Assembly (NCBI RefSeq): GCF_002999335.1
Contig: NW_020312192.1
Location: 1 to 64,000 of the forward strand
Direction of reading: 5' to 3'
Length of the DNA: 64,000 nucleotides
From: Cyclospora cayetanensis
Taxonomy: Eukaryota > Apicomplexa > Conoidasida > Eucoccidiorida > Eimeriidae
Shown here: positions 39,744 to 50,530 of the stretch, in pieces
Numbering within the stretch: position 1 is the stretch's first letter
Layout of the letters: every line of letters starts with the position of its first letter
Program-made: the position numbers and the translations under genes
The notes under the pieces: generated by a model
Databases searched by the model: none
What the model saw: the letters and a program-made list of their open reading frames with translations, nothing else
Told to the model about the DNA's origin: nothing

Positions 39744-42700
39744 CTCAGGGTGGCCTCTGCTTACACGGGATGGCGCATGCATGCAGCAGTTTACGGGAAT
39801 TCTCTGCCGGCAACTGGCTTGGGGCTGCGCGTCAGCACGGAGAGCTCTGTTGAAAGGAGCTCATGCAGTGAATGGGGGCGTGGGTGGGTCTGTCTGTCTT
39901 CGTATGCATGTATGTTTTTGTGTATGTATGCATTCGTGTGTATGCATGTATGGGTGTGTGTGTTTGTGTGTATGCATGCATACGTGTGCATGCATGTATG
40001 TATACGTGTGTATGCATGCAGGCGTATGGATGCACGTGTATGTATGCCTGAATATGTATAAATGTGCATGCATGCATGTGTGTGTATGTGTATAAATGTG
40101 CATGCATGCATGTGTGTGTGTATGTGTATAAATGTGCATGCATGCATGTGTGTGTATGTGTGTTGCTGTGCTTCAGTGGCGGGCGCTGTCGCTGCCCTGT
40201 GGCAGCCCGCGCAGCAGTCGTGAGTTGCATGCGTCTGCTGGTGCGTGTATTTGTGCGCTTGCTGCACCCGCGAGGACTGCAGGGATGGCAACTATGTGCA
40301 AGCCTCGCGATTGCTGCAGAAGGGTAGCGTTCATACTGAGTGACTGCAGCGGAATTTGTGAGGCCCCCTGCCCGGTGGTTTTTCTTTGTGTTGTGGAGCT
40401 TGGGGCTGTTGGCGCTGCTGTGTCCACTGCTCGCATGAGCGCAGCAGGCGTGTAGCGGGTTAGCCGTGGTGCACGCAGAAGGCTTTCCAAGCCTGTGTGG
40501 AAGGAAAAAGGGGCTGCTGCACAGAAAGACGCCTCGGATGGGGTCTGTTCAAGTCTCTTGTCACGGGCTGGCTGCACCCACAGCAGAGGGTGTGTTGCGG
40601 CATCAGCGTTTGGCCGCCTCGTTGGCGAGTCTGCGAGCTTCACATTTGTGCAATTAAGTTGCCACACACTGAGTTGTAGGAAGTGAGGGGGCAGTGTGTT
40701 GCCACGAGGGGAGGGAAGGCACAGGTACCGTCCGGGGAGGGAAGAAAGCAGACAAACTCTAGCCCCCAATAAACTTCGTAAAAAGGGGGACCAATGTAAT
40801 ACACAGCCCACTTGGGAGACTCAGAGACTCTGGGCTGGCACTAGCACTATCCCTTTTTGTTGCGTTCCGCGTTTTTTGCCCGTGGTGTCGGATGCTTTGC
40901 TGAACGCCCCTTCATTACACCCCGTGGGCCTAGTGCTGCTAAGGGGCAGCGGGAAGACTGCGGTCCTTAATACATAAGCAAAGCCATAGGGAATTCGCTG
41001 CCTGCCGCGTCTGTTTTGATCGCTGTATAGAACTGTAGTGCTGACGAAGGGGGTGGTGGGTGTGGGAAGGGATCCAAGTGAACAGTGCGAGGGCAGCAGG
41101 AAGGCTCTCTGACGCTGCTGCCCTCTTCCTGCAAGGACCCCAATACCAACCTGGCTGGCTGGTAGGAGCATCTCGTTTACGAGTGCTCGTACAAGTCTAC
41201 TAGATGGCGGGAAGGCTCTGAAAATGCCGACATTGCTCTAGCCCTTTGGGGGAAGACCTCGACACCTGCCCCTAGGGGACGCAAGCTGACAGCGGCGGCA
41301 GGGGGGCCCTTTGGCTGCAGAGAGGAATGGATCCTCGTGGAAACGCTTGACCATTGCTCTTAGAATAGTACTTGGGGGATGGGATGCGGAGACAGGCCCG
41401 CGAACGCTAGAAGCCAGTTAGCTGATAGCAGTGCTGGCAAGCCATGTACGCTGGCTGTACAACTCTTGTGCCATAGAAAAGCCCACCTGAGAGCCCCTGC
41501 GGTATCGGTTCCACGAAAAAAAACATCCAACCGGCATCTTTCTCCGTTCCGACATTCATGATCGCATAGCCTAACGGGGGAGCGCATTTTGAAGCTGTGT
41601 TTTTGCGCTCTGTAGCCACAGGTTTAGGGTCGTCTATCATGCTGCTACAGCTCTCGCTCCTTCCCTCCCACACCTTGGTGGAGGAACCAAAAGGTCTCGT
41701 TTGTAGGGGTCCTTCAGGATTCCCCTGAGACCTCGCTTAGCTCTACGCCTTGGCCTTGTGGCTGGATGTATTCGGCAAGGCTATATCCTCTGTGTCTCTT
41801 TCTCTCTCTCACACGGCTCCTTTTAAGGGAACCGGTTCCGTCGTGGCACAGCAGCCTACTGACAGGCGCGCACGGTTTGAAAACCTATCGAAGGCCTCCC
41901 TACCCAACGCGGCGGCCCTTCAGCACTGATTGCGGAGCAACAGGGGGGTTTCTTCGATGGGGAAGGCTATTGCGACACTCGCCCGCGCGCGAAGTCACCC
42001 TGCGTTGCGACGTGTGCAGCTTATGGCCCTTTGGCTGTCATGCGGGCCGTCAGTTCGGACGACCAATTGATTTCTGTAGCAACAGACGGAGTTGCTGTGA
42101 TGGGGAATGAGAGGGAAGTGTTTGTTTCGCTTTTGAAAACTGTTTAGGGCCGCCGGTCACTTACCGGAAATCTACGCGGCGTGTTCAAAGAATTCGAGGG
42201 TCTGCTGGCTACCCTGCGCCGAAGGAATGAACACTTCGAAGCAAGGAGAGAAACACACTTGAGAATAGCTATTTTTATGGCTCTCCACAATCCAAGGAAG
42301 CGCAGTTTCAAGGCACTCACGTGGGGAGTCGCTCGGGGTACCGCCGCCGTGTGGTGGCGCAGGGGGGCTACCCGTTTTCCCGTGGCCTCTCAAAGCGTTT
42401 CTGAAGGGTACAGTGGAGGCGAGAAGCAGCATTATTGCATTTTTTGGGAATTCGGCAGCTTGTATAAGTGGGAAAAGGGGCATTGTAGTGCTTGCTACGG
42501 GGCGGCTAGCCAGAGGGGTGAGCCACGTCCCGAGGATCCTTCCCTGAGGGGGCAGTAGCGGAGTAGGCACCTGCTGCAGTGGGGTACCCTTCCTACGTTT
42601 TGTCATGAGGCTGTTAGGCTTGAAAATGAATTTCGTGTGTTTAAATTGCTTTTAGGTTAGCGGGAAAGGCTTGAAGGTGTCCAGGAATGGGAATTAATGT

Positions 42701-44149
42701 GCCCTGCATGCGGGCGGGGAGCAGCAGCAAGCAACTGTAGCAGCAGCAGGTACAACACAACAGCGCCTCCTGTGGTCGAGGCTGCACCGCTGCCCATGTT
42801 ACATAGCCAAATACCAGTTCATGACCACGGTGGCACTTGCAGCCTATTGCGGGAGTGGAGAAGATGTGCTTTATCCACAGGAGTTTGCAGAGGAACTACT
42901 CGAAAAGGCCTTAAATAATATGCCCAGCTCTCCCCCTGTGCCTCATATTCACACAGCAGTCCCCGCAGCACCAGACCACCAAGCGCCATATATTTACTTA
43001 CACTCTTCTAGCGCCCCCAAGGAGGCCCCTTTAAAGAAGACCTTCTGTCTTGATTGGCTTTCCTTAAATTGATTTCTACACCTGGAAGACGCAGAGCTTC
43101 CACATGGCCTCAAGAGGGACCCCTCCCAGCAAAATCAATACAACACTGCCCCTTGCGATACACTGCGCCAGCGCAGGCGCTCTCTAACACAGAATATCCG
43201 CCACTCGGCCGGTGCTGGAGCTTGTGCGCGCGAAGAGGGAATTTTCTTTCCCTTTGATCCCTCGCAACAGGACGTTTTGGGGTCGTCAGGCGCTGCCACT
43301 GGCCTCCCTTCGCCACAGGAAGCCACGCGGCGAGTTCCCAACTGCGTTTGAGGCGGGAGGATCATCCCCTCTTGCTAAGCCACTGGTGTTGGTGCAGCTT
43401 GTTTTGGGTCCAAAGTGGCCACGGGCTTTTTGCGGGCTATCCAGCAGTATCCGTATCCTGCCTTTCTCTTCCGCAATATATATGTGTATATATATATATA
43501 TTCATACGATCCTTCCCCGCGTTCCAGAAAGCCTTTTGATCCTACCTTCATACTGCGTATCTTCGCAAGCACGGATGCACGTGCACACACTACATAGAGA
43601 CATGCAGGAAGCCTGACCTGACCAGCACGCGAAGTGTAGTTAGAGCAACGCCCCCATCGACGCGAAGAAGAGCAGCAGCAGCTACAGCAACAGATGTCTT
43701 GCTGCATTGGCGCGAATCGCCACTGTCTGCGAAGGAGGATCGCATAGTTCGGAGACGTTCAAAGGAGTTTGTCCAGTAGGGCCTCGTGCTCTGTGTGCCT
43801 TCAAGAAAGCAACGAGCTTCTTGGCTCTTTCCCAGGTTCCTCGCGGCAGCAGAGAAGCTTGCAGCCTTTGATGCAGTAAGCCTGCGAGCCACTTTGAAGG
43901 GCGCCGTCCCTGTCTGCAGGGAGGCGGTGTTTGCGGTTTGCTCTGACTTCACGATGAACCCTCCGATCGCGCGCATTCCGCAGCTGTCTTAGAGAGCACC
44001 CCACCCCAGCAACAGCAAGGCTCGACGAAAGCAACGCAGCAAGAGCTGCTTCCACGCGGCAGTGGAGGCAGCCTCGAATGAGGACTGGCTGCTGAGCACT
44101 ATCCCCGGCGTCTGTGTATGTGTGTGTATGTACGGTAGTAAACGTCCCC
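39744..44149. other. Spacer without a supported gene
   Basis: About 4.4 kb between the WDR82 and PUF genes. It begins with a TGCATGCATG array (39895-40165). The rest is ordinary mixed sequence with a short TATATA tract near 43480-43503. Open stretches up to about 130 codons occur on both strands without splice-consistent joins or family motifs. The PUF promoter should lie in the last part. Confidence 0.5.
39895..40165. repeat. TGTATGCATG array with TGCATGCATG cores
   Basis: TG-rich repeat. In 40057-40165 it becomes an ordered tandem of about 32-35-bp units, each holding ATAAATGTGCATGCATGCATG and a GTGTGTATGTGT arm. TGCATGCA is a known binding word of apicomplexan AP2 factors; function here is inference. 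Confidence 0.85.
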
Positions 44150-47090
44150 ATGCAATTGAGTCCTCCTAGTCCGTCCCGCAGCAGGGGCGGTTCCAGCAGG
44201 CTCCTTGGCGAGGAAAAAAAAACGGCGAGTCGTCCTCCTAAGGGGTCTTATCTCCCTTCCGAACTGCTGATCGGAGGCTGCAGCTCGCGCTGGTCACCCT
44301 CGATCCCCTTGGCGAATCCGCATCCTGGGGGGGATGGCGAAGCCGCCCCCCCCCTGGGGGGCCCCCCCGCACCGCCAGCCTTCGGGAAAGCAGGCTCCTC
44401 CCCGCCTCCCGGAGGTGACCTTCTCTCGCCTCCCTGGGAGCCAGAGGCGAAAGAGCTCGACGCAGGGGGCCCCTCGGATCAGCGCCTGTCGCTTTTGAGC
44501 ACAGCCAGCGAAAGCACAGCCGTCTCCCTGCTTACTGGCGCTCTCCTTAGCCCAGCCGAGTGTCTCGGGGGGGGGCCCCCCTCGAGGAGCCCAGCCTCCC
44601 CGCTCAGCCCAGCCTTCTTGCTCGTGGGGGACCAAGGCAGTGGGGGCCCCTCAACTGTCTCTTCCCACAGGCCTAGTTTCCAAGACGGGCTGTCTCCGGC
44701 GCCGCAGCTTGCCGACGTGCTGCAAGGTCGTCTGCTGCTGGCCCCTCCGGAGCGGCAACACGAGGCGCTGCAGGCTCTCGGGTGCAGCGCTCGGGAGAGC
44801 AGCTGCAAGCAGCAGCCGTTGCCGCGCTTGCTCATCGAAGGTGAGGAGGGTGGCGGCAAATCTAGGGGCCTCCCCGAGGAGGGCTTGCGAGGCTCCCGCG
44901 GGAGGCGAGCTCCCTGCTGCCACCACGGCGCAGAGCCATTCGTGGCTCCTGCAATGCAGCCGGCTTTCCAGCGGCGAATGCCAAATGCGTCCTGTCTCCT
45001 CCCTCTGAACGCCGCTATTCACCAAAACTCTTGCAGTAGCAGCTCTGCAAGTAGCAGTGCCACCTTTCAAGGATGCGGTCAGCGGCTGGCAGCGCTGTTG
45101 CTGCATCTTTCTGCATCGCCGCCCTGCTGCAGCCGTAATTCTTACGGGAGTCTGCAGCTGCACTGGTGCTGCTGCAAGCCCTCCCGCCGTTTCGCTGCTG
45201 GCAGGCTCTGAACTGAGGACTAAAGGCCTCTGATGTCGCTTTCTGTGTGCCGTAGGCGATGAGGAAGTGCCGCCTCCCCAACAGCAACTGCTGCAACTCC
45301 AGCAGGGGGGGCCGCGTAGTGCAGCCGAAGGCAGCAGCAGCGGCGCCGAGGGCTTGTGGAGACTCCCCGGAGACTCTGCAGTGGAAGCACTTCTTGCGTT
45401 GTTGCAGCAGCATCCAGCCCAAATCCAACCCGGCCGGCAGCAGCAGCAGCAACAGCAACAGCAGCCACTGGATCTCGTGCCTTCCAGGAAGGCCTCTCCC
45501 GCGGAGGGGCCTTTCAACTCTTGGCACAGTCGGGAGCTTATAGAACCACGACAGCGAGGGCTTTCAGAGCAGACGTCTGCTACCGTTGCTGCTGCGGCTG
45601 CAGTCGATGATAATGCGAAGCCGCCGTTGCTCCTACTGAGGCAGCAACATCAACAACAGCAACAGCAACAACAGCACCAACAGCACCAACAGCAACAACA
45701 GCACCAACAGACAGCATCGAACAGAGGACCATTGATCCGCCTGCTAGATGAAAAGGAGGCCCCTCAACTGGAATGCCCCAGAGGCGACAGCAACGCGCCA
45801 GGCGGTAACAGTGTAGCAGATGGGCTGAAGGAGGGAACTGTTGAATCGCAAGTCTTGCTGCACTTGATGCAGCGCTTGGAGGAAGGCGGCACAGGAAGTC
45901 GCGTGTCGCTCTCGCTTCAGCAGCAGCAGGATGCCAACATTCAAAGGATGACAGAGAGCCTAGGGCTGCTGGATCTCAGCGAGGACAGCAGCGCCGGCAG
46001 GAAGGTAAGTTCATTCAAAGGTTCCGGCGTGCCTCCTGCGAAACAGCAGCCGCATCAACAGCAACAGCTCGCTGAAGAGCAGCTTTTGATGCTGCCGTCT
46101 TGCTTGAAAAAAAATAGCGAAGTGTGTGAGGAGGGACGCTTTGGAGCTGGTGGCCGACAGCGGCGCCGGAGAGAGAGACGCAAAGAAGGGAGATTTTCTG
46201 TCTCTTCTACCGCAGGACGCGATCCTGTACGTTTGCAAAACCGTTGATTAGAGATGCGTGGAGCACCTCGCAAAACATCCTGTGTGTGAAGCCAAGCCTC
46301 GCGCGCGGCTCGTGTGTTTAAGCCCTCAACTTTGATGTCGGACTCGAAGAAAGCCTTCGGTGCTCGAGCTTGCGGTGTGTGCCCCTCAGATTGAAGGAGC
46401 TGCGCTGTCGTCTAGTTGCAGTTTGCTGCTGGAGGAATGCAGGCTGAACGCAAGAGATCTGACACCAGAGGAACTGAGTTTGGTCCTAGTGCGTTTCTGC
46501 TGCACGCGAAAGGCTTCGCGCGCTCTCTGCTTATGCTGGTTCTGATGCTTTTGGTAATGCTGGTGCCGCCGTAAGAGCACTCCCGCCTACTTAGCATCCC
46601 CCCTTTCCGCCTGTTTTGTTCGCAGCTAGAGTTTTCTACCAACGCCCTAGGAGCCAACATCATCGTGCAAGTACTCGATAATGCCACGGAGGATGCGAGG
46701 AGGCTGCTGCTGACGCAGTTGGTGCCCCACATCCGAAGCCTCTCAGCAGACGCTGCTGGGAGCACCATCGTGCACAAACTCTTGGAAATCTGTATGCTAT
46801 ACCCCTCCCGAAAGTGTGGTGCAGAAGCTGGATTGCGCCATTCTGCAGCGGCAGTTGCTGCAGAATACTGCTGCGTGCCCCACACAGCAGAACCCCACTC
46901 GCACCTCTTCATCTCGTCGGCTTGTCGCTATATGGCCGCCGCTGACATTTCCTGCTGCGCTTAGGCCCTTCGGAGGAGAAGAAACTGCTGCATGCGCAGC
47001 TGCTTATAGACGTCCAGCGGTTGTCTTTGCGGACTTATGGTTGCCGCGTCATCCAGAAGGCCCTTCATGTGCGTCTTTTTGCTGCTGCTG

Positions 47091-47138
<48 letters not shown>

Positions 47139-50100
47139 CTGGGCTTGCCGAGGTAGCTGCTCCTGCTGCTCTCCCGTCGTGTGTGTGTCGCACTCCTCTT
47201 GCCAAGACATGTGGTGTCTGGCCTTCGCGGAGGGCGGCCTCCCTCGCTACGTACTGCTGCTCCTCGGAGATTGCGGCCGCCTTCCCACGGAAGCAGCGGC
47301 GGCAGGGCTGAGAGGAGTTCCCAATTAGACCCAAAGCGCTCCATCTCGTAGTGTTTCAAATGCTGCCTCTTCTTGCGCTCAGACTCTTGATGAGGACGAC
47401 CGAGTGACACTGGCGAGGGGTCTGGAGGGCAGTGTGTTGACTTGCATCGGTGACCAGAACGGTTAGTTATGGAACGCTTGCCTCTTCGCACCCGTGTTGT
47501 TGTTGTTGTCCCTTCTCTCTGATGTCTTTTGTCAAGCATGTGTTTGTTCTTTTGCCTCCTCTGATCGAGTTCTGTGGTGTCTTCAAAAAAAGAAGTCCAC
47601 TCAAGGACTGTACTCGTCGGAATCTCACTCTCGCGGCACAGCCGTTCCCCCTCACGTCGCGGTCTAAGCTATTTAATTCTCTCCTTCTGTCTTGGTTGTT
47701 GTTTTTCTTCTACCTCTTTGGCCTGAGCGGCCTTCCCTTTTTCGTATGTAGGTGTGTGTGTGCGTGTGTGGTACTCGAGGCCTCCTTGCTACTCCTCTGT
47801 GTCTCACTGCATAGAACTTCTTTCATCTAGGAGTTGGATTGCATTCTGCGCCCGTGTTTTGTGCTGTGCGTTTACTGAAGGAAACCACGTCATACAAAAG
47901 TGCATCGAAAGGCTGCCGAGGGGCGGTGCTCAGTTTGTCTTGGATGCAATTGCGGGACAGGAGGCGAGCCTCGCCTCCCACTGTTACGGCTGTCGGATCA
48001 TTCAGCGTCTTGCCGAGGCTTGTGACATTGAACAAATCGTGAGCAGCCTCTCGCACGTTTCCCTGCCTCTTGCCCTTCGCCATTCAAAGCTAGCCCTCCA
48101 CTTTGGGGAGCCTTTCAGGCTTAGCGCGCGCTGGACGTCAGCAGAATGCTGCTGGCACCGGTTAAAGGGTGAGGAGTACTTGTGCATGCGTGTGGCAACC
48201 TTTTGTGCAGACCCCGATGCTGGATGCAGTCATGGCTTCTCTGCGCTCTTTGACTGAAGATCAGTTCGGGAACTACGTCATTCAGCACCTCCTAGAATAC
48301 GGAAGACAACGAGATAAGGAGTAGGGAGGCAGCACATTACTGAAGAGGTTGACGGAGGAGGCAAGAGGGGGGAGGGCGATGAAACAGAGGCCAGTAGCAG
48401 CAGAAGCCCATCAACTTGCAGTGCAGCCCATGCGAGGGCAGCTCCGTTTTTCCTGCCTTCGGGAGGGACGTTTTAGAGCACAGCTGCGCCATGGCAGGTG
48501 AGGGGACAGTTTCTCAGCAACAAAGCATGCGACTGCATGCGACTTCTCTTGGGCTGTGCAGGGAAATCGTGGAGCTGCTGAAGGCCAACCTGTCGAAACT
48601 CGCTACTCAGAAATACGCATGGTATGCAGAGCCTTGTCGCTTGTTCCCTGATGTGTTCACTGTTGATCGGAGCGCAGCCGGGGCTCTTTGTAGCTCTTTT
48701 GCATGCACTGTTGGGGGCGGCATTGCTGTTGCTCCGGCTTCTCCAAATCAGCCAGTACCGTCGCATGAAGCCTCGGTATGCGACTTTTCCCTGTAGGCGT
48801 GCTGTTTCAATATGCTGCCTGACGCTTGCAGCAACGTTGTAGAGAGGGCGTTAAGCCTCAACACGCTTGGTCGAGCGCAGTCCGAGCTGCTAGCGGTCGC
48901 GCTGCATCCCGACACACAGTGAGTGCCTGTGCCCCCTGCCTCCCTTATATCTGCTCCCATTACATAGGATTTCTTGCCGCCATCACAATACAGGACCATA
49001 TAAAGTTTCCCTAGGACAGCATGCCTGGATTTCCTAGGCATAATACCTGCTGCTTTCCCATCGTGTATCGTCGGCTCGGGGTTAACCGGGTGGCTTCCTC
49101 TACCCTTTGCTTGCGCGCGTGCAAAGAAGACCCCCTACCGCAGAAGGTGGTATATGTGGGGCTAACGCCTTGTCAGAATATGTGCGAAAGGGAGACAGCG
49201 AGACACTTACTTATGCGGGCTCGTGAAGGATCTCCATCTGCATGCGTTTCCACAGAAAGGGAGCCCCCGTCACCGCTCTCATGCTTGACAGATATGGCAA
49301 CTATGTCGTCCAGCGGATGGTGGAGGTTGCAGAAGGGAAGCAGCGAGAGGTCCTCTTTCGCCGTTTGCTTGATCACCTGCCCCTCCTGCGCAGCTGCACA
49401 TACGGTAATCCTAGACTCAGAGTGGCCCCTCTGCCGCTTTGCCTAGCTGCAGCTGTAGGGTTTACGCCTTTCAACGCGCCCTCTAGTCGCGCAGCGTACA
49501 AAGTGCTGGAGTCCGCTCAGACGCACAGAAAGTCTCGAGGAGAACTTGATAGGTTCTCAGGGCAACGTTCAAGAAGTGGATGTGCAAATGCATCAATCAC
49601 ATATATGTATATATGTATATATATATATTTGCATGCGTTGTGTGGGCTTGTGGCCTTTCAGGAAAACACATTGTCGCCGCTTTGGACCGTCTAGAGGTTG
49701 GCGGTGTCTCGTCAGGGGAGGCATTGGCGAGCTCGTCGGCAACGGACAGCAGTGCAAGTGCAGCGCTACCAGCTCGACGCCGAGGATCGACTCAGCAGCA
49801 GCAGCAACAGCCGCAGCAGCAGCAGAAACAAGCAGGGCTTGTGTCACCTTCTGTGAGCCGGCGTAAGACGGTCCCTCAAGATGCTCGCAGCCAAAAGCAA
49901 GGAAGAAAACGGCAAGTGTCTCCCAGGCAGGCGGCACGATCAAGTGCAGCGACGGGTTTGGGGGGCTTTGAAGACATCTCCCTGGAAGCTCCCATCGATT
50001 ACAGCATTTCGAGAGGATGGCAGCAGCATCACTTGAGGAAAGCCTCAGGACCCCCCCCCCAACGCAGTACTAGAGACGGAGGAGGAGGGTCTCCTCCAGG

Positions 50101-50530
50101 AGGTCATATAGGACTGCAGCAGCGGCAGCAGCTACTGCGGCTTCTGGATGGCCAGTCTGGTGTTACCGCCTGCACTTCCGAGGAATTGCAGCTGCAGTTG
50201 GATGTATCTCCGACTGCGGCGCTCCTGGGGCAAGACAACCGGGGGGCCCCTTTTGCACAGGCAGAGCCCAGTACCTGTGGACGAGGCGAACGACAGGAGG
50301 GCCCCTCCGTTCTTGCCGCCAGCAATGGCCTTTCGGACTTGCTTGGGATATGGAGGAAGCAGCAGCCTTCATTGTTTAACGGCGGATCTGGCGTATGCCA
50401 GCCAGCGCTGGTAGAAAGCAGCAGCAGTCCAGGTAAGGAGGGAACAGGCAGTTCTGCAGGCATTCAAAATGAGTGGGGGTGGGGGCGGACGCCCCTCTTT
50501 TACCACCAGCCTCCTCCTCCAACGTGGTAA
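44150..50530 (+). CDS. PUF: Pumilio/PUF-family RNA-binding protein
   Basis: Sequence-specific 3'-UTR-binding translational regulator. Twelve exons join in phase: 44150-44840, 45256-46004, 46390-46488, 46626-46791, 46965-47068, 47383-47461, 47881-48038, 48211-48320, 48562-48621, 48832-48918, 49256-49404 and 49662-50530 (1106 residues). Residues 1-480 are Ser/Pro/Gly-rich, then Gln/His-rich. The Pumilio domain (about 481-830) has repeats LGANIIVQVLD, AAGSTIVHKLLE, YGCRVIQKALH, NGNHVIQKCIE, YGCRIIQRLAE, FGNYVIQHLLE, YACNVVERAL and YGNYVVQRMVE, matching human PUM repeats 1-8 in order; a weaker unit near SSSCSLLLEECRL may precede them. The tail of about 275 residues is Gln/Ser/Gly-rich. The start is the first ATG in the open frame; an upstream exon is possible. 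Introns carry a (GT)n tract and TA repeats. Repeats 1, 2 and 7 depart from the classical code. Confidence 0.92.
47094..47134. repeat. (GT)n microsatellite in a PUF intron
   Basis: About 20 GT dinucleotides, starting about 26 bases after the donor at 47069. Intronic. Confidence 0.95.

Noticed and set aside
46216..46226. Possible 11-base microexon in the PUF gene (acceptor TCTACCGCAG, donor GTACGT)
   Set aside because: Including it breaks the reading frame. Direct joining of 46004 to 46390 keeps phase through all later exons.
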